From NCBI GenBank assembly GCA_002702705.1, contig PABH01000045.1:62001-126000 (forward strand): a DNA stretch of 64,000 nt. The letters run 5' to 3'. The notes under the pieces are model-generated. The model saw only the letters and a program-made list of their open reading frames with translations, searched no databases and was not told the DNA's origin. Position 1 is the first letter of the stretch. The number at the start of each line of letters is the position of its first letter. A program made the translations under genes and the position numbers. Source of the stretch: Anaerolineaceae bacterium. Its GTDB lineage: Bacteria > Chloroflexota > Anaerolineae > Anaerolineales > Anaerolineaceae. Positions 56,774-64,000 of the stretch are shown piece by piece.

Positions 56774-57300
56774 GCTTCGTCTCCTTCCTGTTTTCGATCC
56801 ATCGCAATATATATACCACCGATCATCGCTGCCAAAAGCAGTACAGATGATGCTTCAAATGGCAGTGCGAATCCATCCGGTGCAAGAATAGATTTTCCAA
56901 ATGCTAAAATATTTTCTTGCCCGGAGATACCAAGTGGGTTTAAGATGGTTTGGAAACCGGACCATGTACTATATAAACCCAACAATACAGAAAATATCGT
57001 AATCACTAATATCAAAACTAATCCCCACGAACGATTAATCTGCTGCCATTCATCTTCCATGATGTCCCGGGTTAACATTATGGCAAAAATTATTAATATT
57101 GCAATGGCACCAATATAGACCAACAATTGCACAATCGCAAAAAAACTTGCTTCCAATAAGGCAAAACTAGATGCTACGCCTAAAAAACTTAAGATCAACC
57201 ATAAAGCTGAATGAAATAGTTTTCTGGAACCAACCACCATCACCGCAGAAAAAATGGTTACCAGAGCTGTTATGAGAAAAATGACTTGCGTAGATGTCAT
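56770..57300 (-). CDS. nuoJ: NADH-quinone oxidoreductase subunit J
   Basis: 176 residues, five helices. The pi-bulge helix TM3 appears as QLLVYIGAIAILIIFAIML, the most conserved part of the family. Follows nuoH by five bases; overlaps nuoK by four. In most operons nuoI lies between nuoH and nuoJ, but it is missing here. Confidence 0.96.
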   Translation of the reverse strand: MTSTQVIFLITALVTIFSAVMVVGSRKLFHSALWLILSFLGVASSFALLEASFFAIVQLLVYIGAIAILIIFAIMLTRDIMEDEWQQINRSWGLVLILVITIFSVLLGLYSTWSGFQTILNPLGISGQENILAFGKSILAPDGFALPFEASSVLLLAAMIGGIYIAMDRKQEGDEA

Positions 57301-57305
57301 ATTTT

Positions 57306-58538
57306 TTACTCCTGATGATGAATTGTGATCATATTTTCAGGCCTTGCCACCAAACGCTCTCGTGAACCCACATCAACCTGAACCTCAGTCTTTTTAACCT
57401 GTTTTACAATCAATTGGATAACCAAAGCACCCACACCTATGTTCAACAGAAATAAAACGATATAACGCAGATAAATTGAAGAAAGACCAAGCCCCTTATC
57501 AATGAATGCGGTTAACAAAACCAAAATCAATGAAACAGGTGTAAGTATTTTCCAGTTAATATCGACCATCTGGTCAATCCGGAAGCGTGGTAATGATCCG
57601 CGAATCCATACCCCCACAAACCAGACGATGACGGATTTTATCAAAAGGTAAACAAAACCCAATATCGGAATTTGTACTGCCCACGGTCCCTGCCATCCAC
57701 CTAAAAAGATGGAAACAAAGATAATGGATGATGTAAAAGCTCTCAAGAAATCGGCCACGTAGAACATGCCAAATTTTAATCCGGAATACTCCGTGTTAAA
57801 TCCAGCCACCAATTCCGATTCTGCTTCAGCCAAATCAAAAGGAGCACGTCCATTTTCTGCAATCGAAGCAATAAAAAATATTAATGCTGCCAACGGAGCG
57901 GCTAGAATAAAAGGAATTTTTTGAGCCTCTACTAGATCCACCATGCCCATTGAACCAGTTAATAATACCGGAATGATCAAGGTAATCACCATTGGCAGTT
58001 CATAGGATATCAATTGTGCTGTTGCCCGAAAAGCGGCAATAATCGCATATTTATTATTTGAACCCCAACCAGCCATTAAGATTGCCAACTCACCCAAACC
58101 ACCAACCGCAATAATAAATAACAAACCTACATTTAAATTGGTTCCCACCGTGGTTTTTGATAAAGGCACAACCGCAAGTGATAAGAGAACTGCACTCACA
58201 GCAAGTATTGGAGCTAAGTGATACGGAATTGGATCAACATGGCTTGGAATAATGTGTTCCTTAATAAATATTTTCACCATATCCGCAACAGACTGAAAAA
58301 TTCCCCAAGGACCCACTCGGTTCGGACCAAAACGGTCTTGAACACGCCCGATAATTTTTCTCTCAGCCCATATTAATAATAGCGTAACCAACAACGCACC
58401 GGTGCCTAAGACCCCGGCTCCAATTAAATACAAAATGGGAGTAATTATTTCATTACTCAGTCCCCACCCTGCTAACAAGCTGCTCAACCAAGTGCTGATG
58501 GAACTAATCGGATCGAACAAAAAGTTTAAAAATCCCAT
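57306..58538 (-). CDS. nuoH: NADH-quinone oxidoreductase subunit H
   Basis: 410 residues from the ATG at 58538, with GAGG five bases upstream; an upstream TTG lies too close to nuoA. Eight helices or more, with ERKIIGRVQDRFGPNRVGPWG in the quinone-entry loop, ENGRAPFDLAEAESELVAGFNTEYSG and IRGSLPRFRIDQMVDINWK. The C-terminal ~70 residues extend beyond the E. coli protein. Forms the quinone tunnel with NuoB and NuoD, which are not encoded here. Confidence 0.96.
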   Translation of the reverse strand: MGFLNFLFDPISSISTWLSSLLAGWGLSNEIITPILYLIGAGVLGTGALLVTLLLIWAERKIIGRVQDRFGPNRVGPWGIFQSVADMVKIFIKEHIIPSHVDPIPYHLAPILAVSAVLLSLAVVPLSKTTVGTNLNVGLLFIIAVGGLGELAILMAGWGSNNKYAIIAAFRATAQLISYELPMVITLIIPVLLTGSMGMVDLVEAQKIPFILAAPLAALIFFIASIAENGRAPFDLAEAESELVAGFNTEYSGLKFGMFYVADFLRAFTSSIIFVSIFLGGWQGPWAVQIPILGFVYLLIKSVIVWFVGVWIRGSLPRFRIDQMVDINWKILTPVSLILVLLTAFIDKGLGLSSIYLRYIVLFLLNIGVGALVIQLIVKQVKKTEVQVDVGSRERLVARPENMITIHHQE

Positions 58539-58553
58539 ACATCCCTCATTCAA

Positions 58554-58910
58554 TTATTGCCAGGTTAAATTACCTTTTTTCCAGGTGTAAACAAAACCGC
58601 CCAACAAAATGGTTACAAAAATAATCGCTTCTACAACAGCAAATAGAGTCAATTGCCCATAAGCCACCGCAAATGGATATAAAAACACAGTCTCCACATC
58701 AAAAATCATAAACATCAATGCATAAATATAATACTGCACATGAAATTGCACCCAAGTTTCTCCCCGGGTTTCAACACCACACTCATAGACGGAGTTTTTT
58801 ATAGCATTCGGTTTTTTAGGAGATAATAACGATGCAAGAAAAATTGCAACTGCGGGTAAGAATAAGGAGATCCCGAGAAAAATACCGATATACAGCCACT
58901 GATCTAACAT
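58554..58910 (-). CDS. nuoA: NADH-quinone oxidoreductase subunit A
   Basis: 118 residues, three helices. Signature KNSVYECGVETRGETWVQFHVQYYIYALMFMIFDVETVFLYPFAV, with the conserved Cys loop between TM1 and TM2 and the Asp/Glu pair in TM2. First gene of the block; AAGGAG five bases before the ATG. Next gene is nuoH, so nuoB, C, D and I, normally between, are not present. Confidence 0.96.
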   Translation of the reverse strand: MLDQWLYIGIFLGISLFLPAVAIFLASLLSPKKPNAIKNSVYECGVETRGETWVQFHVQYYIYALMFMIFDVETVFLYPFAVAYGQLTLFAVVEAIIFVTILLGGFVYTWKKGNLTWQ

Positions 58911-58982
58911 ACAAGCTCCTTCTTCGTAAGTTTTTTTTGGTCGAATTTTTCACAAGATTTTGCCTGCCCCAAAAGCGTTTTT

Positions 58983-58991
58983 ATTGTATCA
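58983..58991 (-). promoter_or_regulatory. Extended -10 promoter of the nuo genes
   Basis: Minus strand TG-A-TACAAT, about 75 bases before the nuoA ATG. A TTGGCT about 19 bases farther could be a weak -35. Confidence 0.5.
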
Positions 58992-59035
58992 CATAGGAAA
59001 AATTCACAGCCAAACTACAATTTAATATTTCCTTA

Positions 59036-59791
59036 TCATAGATTATTAGTCTTTATTATAGATGGTTTTTTGAATCGAAGATACAGCCAAGCTAACAAAT
59101 TTTCAATAAATGGTAAGCCTAGAATAAAACTGGTTCCGGTGCCCACCACACCAGCCCACCGAGCTGTTCCAGACGACAAACCAAAAATGGTTGTTCCTTC
59201 AATTTTTATAGGTTTTGCAAATAAAAGTTCTTTTTGAGCAAAATCTCCATTTTTAGGAATTAAATTTAAATGGAGCCATACGGTTCCTGAAAATATCCCA
59301 CTTTGTCTAGGACTCAAACTCCAGGCAAATATCACCTTTTTCCCTTTAATTAATGCGGTACTAACCACACCTTCCGGTAAAACATCCATCCCGGCAATAT
59401 CCAGGCGAGACTCAACATTAAGGTAATAATTCTCATACAGATCTGGGATTAAAATAGGTTCACTTTCCTGTTTATTACCCTCAACACTCACTGTAGGAGT
59501 AATTTTCCCCTCTTCGTCCACTTCCAAGATAAGTTGAATCCGATCAGATTCACCAACCTTGATTTTCTCAGGCCATTCCAAATAAATTATTCGTTTTTCG
59601 TATAGAACAGACTGTTCTGGGAGCGGTTTGACAGTAGGCTCTGGCGCAGGTTCTTCAGAATCCGCAGGCTCACCAATTGCTGTTGGTTGTTGTGAGCTTT
59701 CTGCGGAAGAACAACCGCCTAACAAAATTATTACCCCAAATATAAAAAATAAAACCACCAAAATATTTTTTATATTTGGTTTCTGAAACAT
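59036..59791 (-). CDS. Membrane-anchored lipoprotein of unknown function
   Basis: 251 residues from the ATG at 59791, with AGGA eight bases upstream; a longer frame exists but would miss the signal peptide. Lipobox Leu-Gly-Gly-Cys (about residue 27), an acidic Pro/Glu linker, a beta-rich domain (about 65-215), and a hydrophobic segment near the C-terminus (about 217-240) followed by basic residues. Two anchors, lipid and helix, are unusual. No family recognised. Its start lies one base after the stop of a 50-codon upstream gene. Confidence 0.65.
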   Translation of the reverse strand: MFQKPNIKNILVVLFFIFGVIILLGGCSSAESSQQPTAIGEPADSEEPAPEPTVKPLPEQSVLYEKRIIYLEWPEKIKVGESDRIQLILEVDEEGKITPTVSVEGNKQESEPILIPDLYENYYLNVESRLDIAGMDVLPEGVVSTALIKGKKVIFAWSLSPRQSGIFSGTVWLHLNLIPKNGDFAQKELLFAKPIKIEGTTIFGLSSGTARWAGVVGTGTSFILGLPFIENLLAWLYLRFKKPSIIKTNNL

Positions 59792-59792
59792 G

Positions 59793-59945
59793 CTAATCGT
59801 CCTGTCCCTGAAAGAAGATTTCAACAGTCGGCATAGGAATGCTTTGAATATTTCTCGGGTTTGGGCGCAGTGAAACAAATAATAAAATTATCGAAAAAAT
59901 AAAAAGACAAACTGCCAGCAGTAAACGAATTTTTTTCTTTTTCAT
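59793..59945 (-). CDS. Small single-pass membrane protein, 50 residues
   Basis: ATG at 59945, TAG at 59795-59793. Five-residue basic start (Met-Lys4), a hydrophobic helix (about 7-26), then a polar tail ending in Gln-Gly-Gln-Asp-Asp. The stop codon is one base before the ATG of the lipoprotein gene, so translation is probably coupled. There is no Shine-Dalgarno site; a TATAAT sits six bases before the ATG (59957-59952), which would give a leaderless mRNA. Could be a membrane partner of the lipoprotein. Confidence 0.55.
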   Translation of the reverse strand: MKKKKIRLLLAVCLFIFSIILLFVSLRPNPRNIQSIPMPTVEIFFQGQDD

Positions 59946-59957
59946 AGATTGATTATA

Positions 59958-59988
59958 CAAAAAAACTCCACAATTATGCGGAGTTTTT
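59958..59988 (-). terminator. Terminator after the SHOCT-like membrane gene
   Basis: Minus strand: 7-bp stem CTCCGCA/TGTGGAG with a four-base loop, flanked by A runs and followed by eight T; works mainly on the minus strand, 20-40 bases after the stop at 60009. Confidence 0.8.
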
Positions 59989-60008
59989 GTTAGATCTTTT
60001 TTTAAGCC

Positions 60009-60653
60009 CTATCCGATATAAATTTCAACCTTGCTACCGTCTTCATCACCGACATTAATTATAATCGGTTCTTCGGCTGAAAAACTTTCATCAAGCGAAC
60101 TTAGCATCGCCTCTAAATCCATTTCTTGAAAACTTTCAGGTAATTTGTTACGGAAAAGAGGAAGCAGTTTCATTATCAAACGAACAGGCAATGGGAAACC
60201 GATAATGATTCTGGACGGTTTTTGACCTTCCGGTTGGCGAACATGGATATGAATCCATCGAGCTTGATTCAACACAAATCCCAAATAAACCAACAATAAA
60301 CCAATCAAAAAAGGAATCCAACTGAGCCAAAATCGGAACCCCAAACCAGAAGTGGTATAACTTTGATAAAGCCAGGAAGTGGCACTTACAATTATCAAAC
60401 CGCCAAACACCATTGGAATCAGCCAAAAGACAAAAGCCCAACCAGGTTTTTTTACATCTTCTTTGGTTGCATCTTCAGGAAAAATTTTTTCTGTTGGTTC
60501 TTCTGGTGTAAGATAGTCCGGTGCTACCGATGAAGTTAAATCAGTAGAGGCCGATTTTTCCAATTGATTTAATAATTCAGAGGCTTTATCCAGGCTTAAT
60601 TCACCTGTTTCCACCTGACGCAAAATGTCTAATCGCAGTGATTTGTCCATCAT
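60009..60653 (-). CDS. SHOCT/LiaX-like N-terminal hairpin membrane protein
   Basis: 214 residues. The N-terminus (about 8-32: LDILRQVETGELSLDKASELLNQLE) is the short two-helix hairpin of SHOCT-like and LiaX/YvlB-type proteins. An acidic linker is followed by two membrane helices (about 73-92 and 105-128) and a cytoplasmic or extracytoplasmic C-terminal domain. The adjacent gene at 60673 has the same hairpin at its C-terminus. By analogy with LiaX/YvlB contexts, envelope-stress sensing is possible; not shown here. Confidence 0.7.
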   Translation of the reverse strand: MMDKSLRLDILRQVETGELSLDKASELLNQLEKSASTDLTSSVAPDYLTPEEPTEKIFPEDATKEDVKKPGWAFVFWLIPMVFGGLIIVSATSWLYQSYTTSGLGFRFWLSWIPFLIGLLLVYLGFVLNQARWIHIHVRQPEGQKPSRIIIGFPLPVRLIMKLLPLFRNKLPESFQEMDLEAMLSSLDESFSAEEPIIINVGDEDGSKVEIYIG

Positions 60654-60672
60654 TTTCCCTATAAGTGATTAT

Positions 60673-61794
60673 TTATACTTCATCCAAAATTTGTAATAAA
60701 TGATCAGCTTCTTCCGCAGTGATTTTTTTGTCTTGCAGCATTTTGAGGATCATCATTCGTTCTTCTTCACTTACACCTTCAGTTTTATTTTGTTTTTTTG
60801 CTACTGTGCCTTCAAATCCGCTATCAAAATTAAAACCTTGAAATTTTTTGTTCATTTTTGCCATAGCGGCTTGTATTCGTTCTTGAGCAAATTTTGTTTT
60901 TTGGTTGACTTCTTCATTAATTTCTTTTTCAAGATTCATGAAATACGATAAATCAAACATGGCATTTGAACCAAGATTGTTTTCTACACGCTCTTCCAAA
61001 GCTGACCAGGCTTCATCATCAAACGGTTTCGGTTGATACTCTTTTTCGGTTAAAGATTCACGGTCTGTAAGTTTCAAGTTGCCACCAGCTTTTAGGGATA
61101 ATTTTGGGCCTCCTGCTCCAAAAGTTTTTTTAATGGTTCGAGTAAGCACTTTTTCTTCCACCTGTCCAACTTTAATATTCAATTGAGCACCAGCGGCAGC
61201 AGTCAAATCAAAGTCTGTTTCAGGTTGCATTGACATTTTAATATTACCACCTGCTCGAACTTTATTTTCACTATATGCTAGTGAATCACAAATTATTGTT
61301 GCATTACCGCCAACATCGCAGGAAATATTTGAAAGCGTTCCTTTAATATATAAGTTTCCACCGATTTTTTCAAATAAGCCATCACCAAGTACGGAAAAAG
61401 CATGCAGATTACCACCTACTTTTTCAACATTCACATTTCCATTAATTACACCCAATATGCAATTTCCACCAACAACTTCCACATTGATATCTTGAGCGTG
61501 CGAAATTTCTAGGTTTCCACCTACTTTTTCAATAATGAAATGATCAAATTCACCATACACTGAACAATTTCCACGAACCTCTTCTACGATTGATTTAATA
61601 CTTTTTGGTGCAGAAATCAAGATTGAATCCTCAGCTTCTAAAGTTAATAAACCATCATTATCATTGGCATCAAATCTTTTGGCTGGATTGTAAATGATTT
61701 GAACCTCTGCGTTTTCCCAAGTTCGGATATAAAGATTACCTTTCACTTTTTCAATTTTTATACTTTGAATAGAAGAAAATGTGATTTTTTCCAT
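60673..61794 (-). CDS. DUF4097-like beta-helix protein with C-terminal SHOCT-like hairpin
   Basis: 373 residues from the ATG at 61794, with TGGAG six bases upstream. About residues 15-220 form repeated short strands spaced by turns containing Gly-Gly-Asn (GGNLEIS, GGNCILG, GGNLHAF, GGNLYIK, GGNATII, GGNIKMS), typical of DUF4097-like right-handed beta-helix adhesin domains. A charged helical region follows, and the last ~28 residues (MMILKMLQDKKITAEEADHLLQILDEV) are the SHOCT-like hairpin. Layout as in LiaX/YvlB, but no LiaFSR-type genes are present. Confidence 0.75.
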   Translation of the reverse strand: MEKITFSSIQSIKIEKVKGNLYIRTWENAEVQIIYNPAKRFDANDNDGLLTLEAEDSILISAPKSIKSIVEEVRGNCSVYGEFDHFIIEKVGGNLEISHAQDINVEVVGGNCILGVINGNVNVEKVGGNLHAFSVLGDGLFEKIGGNLYIKGTLSNISCDVGGNATIICDSLAYSENKVRAGGNIKMSMQPETDFDLTAAAGAQLNIKVGQVEEKVLTRTIKKTFGAGGPKLSLKAGGNLKLTDRESLTEKEYQPKPFDDEAWSALEERVENNLGSNAMFDLSYFMNLEKEINEEVNQKTKFAQERIQAAMAKMNKKFQGFNFDSGFEGTVAKKQNKTEGVSEEERMMILKMLQDKKITAEEADHLLQILDEV

Positions 61795-61946
61795 ATCAGT
61801 CTCCATAATTTTGAATATTTTCTAAATAGAGTTTAGCATATTTTTAATATTTGTCAATATACACTTAAATTATTTTGAAGTCAATATCAATTTTTTTTAT
61901 TTTTATTCGTATTTCATTTTTAAATAGTCAAATTTTTTATAAGCAG

Positions 61947-61975
61947 ATGACAATTAATCTAATTATTGCTAAACT
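61947..61975 (+). promoter_or_regulatory. Likely promoter of tnaA
   Basis: ATGACA (61947-61952), 17-base spacer, TAAACT (61970-61975), 29 bases before the ATG. There is no room for a TnaC-like leader peptide downstream of it, so classic tryptophan-induced attenuation is absent. Confidence 0.5.
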
Positions 61976-62004
61976 AAAGATAATCATTATCACACGGAGA
62001 ATCC

Positions 62005-63381
62005 ATGAAAATTTACCCACCCGAACCATTTCGAATAAAAATGGTTGAACCCATTCATTTAATAAACAAACAAGAACGAGAAAAAGCTATTTTGGATGCT
62101 GGATATAACTTGTTTGGCTTAAGAGCAGAAGATGTATTTATTGACATGCTTACCGATTCTGGTACTGGTTCGATGAGCCAAGCCCAGTGGGCCGGCATCA
62201 TGATGGGCGATGAATCTTATGCTGGGGCAAGATCGTATTATCATTTAGCTGAGGTAATGTCGGATATTTTTGGTTTTGAGTTTTTTGTACCCACCCACCA
62301 GGGTCGGGCTGCAGAGAGTATCATCACCAATTTATTGATTAAACCAGGGGATAAGATTCCCTCTAACATGCATTTTGATACTACGGATGGCAATATTCGC
62401 GCCCGTTTGGGTCAGCCGGTTAATTTAGTTAATGACCAGGCATTTGACACGCAAGCCATTCTGCCATTTAAGGGCAATATGGATACCAACAAATTACGGC
62501 AGTTTATCAAAGAAACTGGTGTAGAAAATATCCCATTTGGCACCATAACCATCACCAACAATGCTGGTGGTGGGCAGCCTGTATCTTTACAAAATATTCG
62601 AGAAGTATCGCAAATTTATCGGGAAAACGGCATTCCATTTTTTATTGATGCCTGTCGTTTTGCTGAAAACGCATTTTTTATTAAACAGCGCGAGCCTGGT
62701 TACGAAGAAAAGCCAATTATTGAAATTGTCAGAGAGATCTTTAAATTAGCGGATGGAGCTTGGATGAGCGCCAAAAAAGATGCTTTGGTTAATATTGGTG
62801 GTTTTTTGGCGGTAAGAGATGAAGCCTTATTCCAGAAAATATCTAATGAACTCATCTTGCGGGAGGGGTTTGTCAGTTATGGTGGTCTGGCTGGACGTGA
62901 TTTGGAAGCAATAGCTATTGGGCTGCGTGAGGGCTTGGAAGAAGATTATTTAGCTTACCGCTTAGGACAAACCGCATATTTAGCGGAAACTCTTCAAGAA
63001 TCCGGAATGCCCATTTTAGAACCCGCTGGCGGACATGCCGTTTATTTGGATGCCGGCAGTTTATTACCTCATATTCCGCAAGCCGAATTTCCAGGCCAGG
63101 CATTAGCCGTGGCTCTATACCAATACGGCGGTATTCGCGGTGTGGAGATCGGCTCCGTCATGTTTGCCTATCCGCATCCCGAAACAAACCAAATGATTTA
63201 CCCAAAGTTGGAATTGGTACGTTTAGCGATTCCTCGTCGAGTATATACACAAAGCCATCTGGATTATATTGGTGAAACAGCAAAAGAGATCGTCTCCATT
63301 AAGGAGAATTTACGTGGTTTTAAATTCACTTACGCTCCCAAATTGCTTCGCCAATTCACAGCAAGGTTTGAGCCTGTGTAA
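62005..63381 (+). CDS. tnaA: Tryptophanase
   Basis: 458 residues, PLP-dependent beta-eliminating lyase. The PLP lysine is Lys258 in MSAKKDA; phosphate and ring contacts QGRAAE and DACRFAEN are present. Tryptophanase rather than tyrosine phenol-lyase: FDTT (Asp125) where the phenol-lyase has Thr, and GVEIGS (Ile) where it has the substrate-binding Arg; the KKDA form also matches TnaA. The family's near-C-terminal His (His463 in E. coli) is Gln here. Splits tryptophan into indole, pyruvate and ammonia. GGAG lies five bases before the ATG. Fits the amino-acid fermentation implied by iorAB. Confidence 0.92.
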   Translation: MKIYPPEPFRIKMVEPIHLINKQEREKAILDAGYNLFGLRAEDVFIDMLTDSGTGSMSQAQWAGIMMGDESYAGARSYYHLAEVMSDIFGFEFFVPTHQGRAAESIITNLLIKPGDKIPSNMHFDTTDGNIRARLGQPVNLVNDQAFDTQAILPFKGNMDTNKLRQFIKETGVENIPFGTITITNNAGGGQPVSLQNIREVSQIYRENGIPFFIDACRFAENAFFIKQREPGYEEKPIIEIVREIFKLADGAWMSAKKDALVNIGGFLAVRDEALFQKISNELILREGFVSYGGLAGRDLEAIAIGLREGLEEDYLAYRLGQTAYLAETLQESGMPILEPAGGHAVYLDAGSLLPHIPQAEFPGQALAVALYQYGGIRGVEIGSVMFAYPHPETNQMIYPKLELVRLAIPRRVYTQSHLDYIGETAKEIVSIKENLRGFKFTYAPKLLRQFTARFEPV

Positions 63382-64000
63382 CTACAATCCTGTCTTTTTC
63401 GCCTCTTCCCAAATTAGATCCAATTCCTCAAAGGAATAATCCTGGAAACCTTTTCCTTCACTGGTGATTTTTTCTTCGATAAAATTAAACCGGTTGCGAA
63501 AGCGTTGGTTGGTTTCTCGTAATACCATTTCCGCATCAACATCATACCAACGAACCACATTCACGATCGCAAATAATACATCACCCAATTCTTTAGCGCG
63601 TTCTTCTGGAGTGCCGGCATCTTTGACTTCTTCCAATTCTTCATATACTTTTTGGATAACAGGTTCAATAGTTTCCCAATCGAACCCAACCCGGGCAGCT
63701 CGATCCTGGATTTCCTGCGACTGAGCTAAAGCTGGGTATTCCTTCGGTACGCCTGACAACATACCATTTTCTTCTTTTTTACCATTTTGTTTACGTTCAT
63801 CGGCTTTAATTTGATCCCAGTTGGTCAAAACGGTTTCAACACCATCTACTTCAACTGAACCAAAAACATGCGGATGACGGCGGATGATCTTGTCATAAAT
63901 TCCTTTATTTATTTCTGCAAAGGTAAATTCCCCATCCTCTGCACCGATCTGAGCATGTAAAACAATTTGCAGCAGCAAATCACCCAGTTCTTCTCGAATA
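63382..64000 (-). CDS. mazG: MazG nucleoside triphosphate pyrophosphohydrolase, partial
   Basis: At least 206 residues in the window; the reading frame continues past the right edge (the last codons read Ile-Arg-Glu-Glu-Leu-Gly-Asp-Leu). Visible parts are the end of the first MazG domain (RRHPHVFGSVEVDG), a charged linker, and the second domain with EELEEVKDA and ELGDVLFAIVNVVRWYDVDAEMVLRETNQRFRNRF. Both ExxE-type and ELGD metal motifs of the second domain are present. Hydrolyses NTPs to NMP and pyrophosphate. Convergent with tnaA, whose stop is one base away. Confidence 0.95.
   Translation of the reverse strand, partial: IREELGDLLLQIVLHAQIGAEDGEFTFAEINKGIYDKIIRRHPHVFGSVEVDGVETVLTNWDQIKADERKQNGKKEENGMLSGVPKEYPALAQSQEIQDRAARVGFDWETIEPVIQKVYEELEEVKDAGTPEERAKELGDVLFAIVNVVRWYDVDAEMVLRETNQRFRNRFNFIEEKITSEGKGFQDYSFEELDLIWEEAKKTGL

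Noticed and set aside
62005-63381. Tyrosine phenol-lyase
   Set aside because: The Thr and Arg that bind tyrosine in that enzyme are Asp125 and Ile; lengths overlap, but the motifs are those of tryptophanase.

Overview
The window reads as a chromosomal segment of an anaerobic Chloroflexota bacterium, most likely an Anaerolineae relative. This is inferred from gene content, since there is no rRNA. The pointers are: a bacterial inositol-phosphate synthase; a membrane-arm-only complex I cluster with two NuoM genes next to F0 ATP synthase genes; a short ProRS with a C-terminal Cys4 site; an Agl23-type protein fused to an NHL propeller; an ECF sigma/DUF5667 pair; and amino-acid fermentation genes (indolepyruvate oxidoreductase, ADP-forming acyl-CoA synthetase, tryptophanase). 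Base composition is moderately A+T-rich, and TTG start codons with good Shine-Dalgarno sites are frequent.

Layout. 1-4209 (minus) is a tight envelope operon: inositol-phosphate synthase, polysaccharide deacetylase lipoprotein, HIT protein, LysM/M23-like lipoprotein, and the first codons of another lipoprotein running off the left edge. 4300-8620 holds a GAF histidine kinase and two tandem DUF6056-type membrane proteins. A tRNA-Pro(CGG) with its own promoter and terminator follows. 8858-16506 is an A+T-rich accessory stretch: a GT39-like membrane protein, a duplicated-domain lipoprotein, a STAS-like protein, and a two-gene cassette of an NdpA/YejK-type protein with a four-helix membrane protein. 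16703-19958 has a PAS-GGDEF protein, mnmA, a 107-bp tandem repeat with hairpins, and a DUF4395 protein.

19993-25002 (minus) is a fermentation cluster in which IorA/IorB convert aryl pyruvates to aryl-acetyl-CoA and the ADP-forming synthetase turns the thioester into ATP; an SUI1-type factor heads it. 25798-27198 has three Hsp20 genes, divergent from an ECF sigma factor and a DUF5667 putative anti-sigma protein. 29346-35675 has an MFS transporter, the Agl23-NHL protein, a YvlD-type membrane protein and a GNAT protein. 35900-45754 is mostly housekeeping: clpC, gmd, a low-molecular-weight phosphatase, a MazG-like protein, proS, a HEAT-like protein, rpsO and pnp. 45809-47377 is murE.

47453-58910 (minus) is the energy-conservation block: nuoA-H-J-K-L-M-M-N, then atpI-B-E and a b-delta fusion. 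It lacks the nuo peripheral arm and all F1 genes, so both complexes must be completed from elsewhere in the genome. 59036-61794 encodes four envelope-stress-like proteins, two of which carry the same SHOCT-like hairpin at opposite ends. tnaA and a partial mazG close the window.

The strongest candidates for something undescribed are the NdpA/four-helix membrane protein cassette, the ~110-residue paralogous family (16171 and 29010), the truncated b-delta fusion, and the NuoM copy lacking the TM7 lysine.
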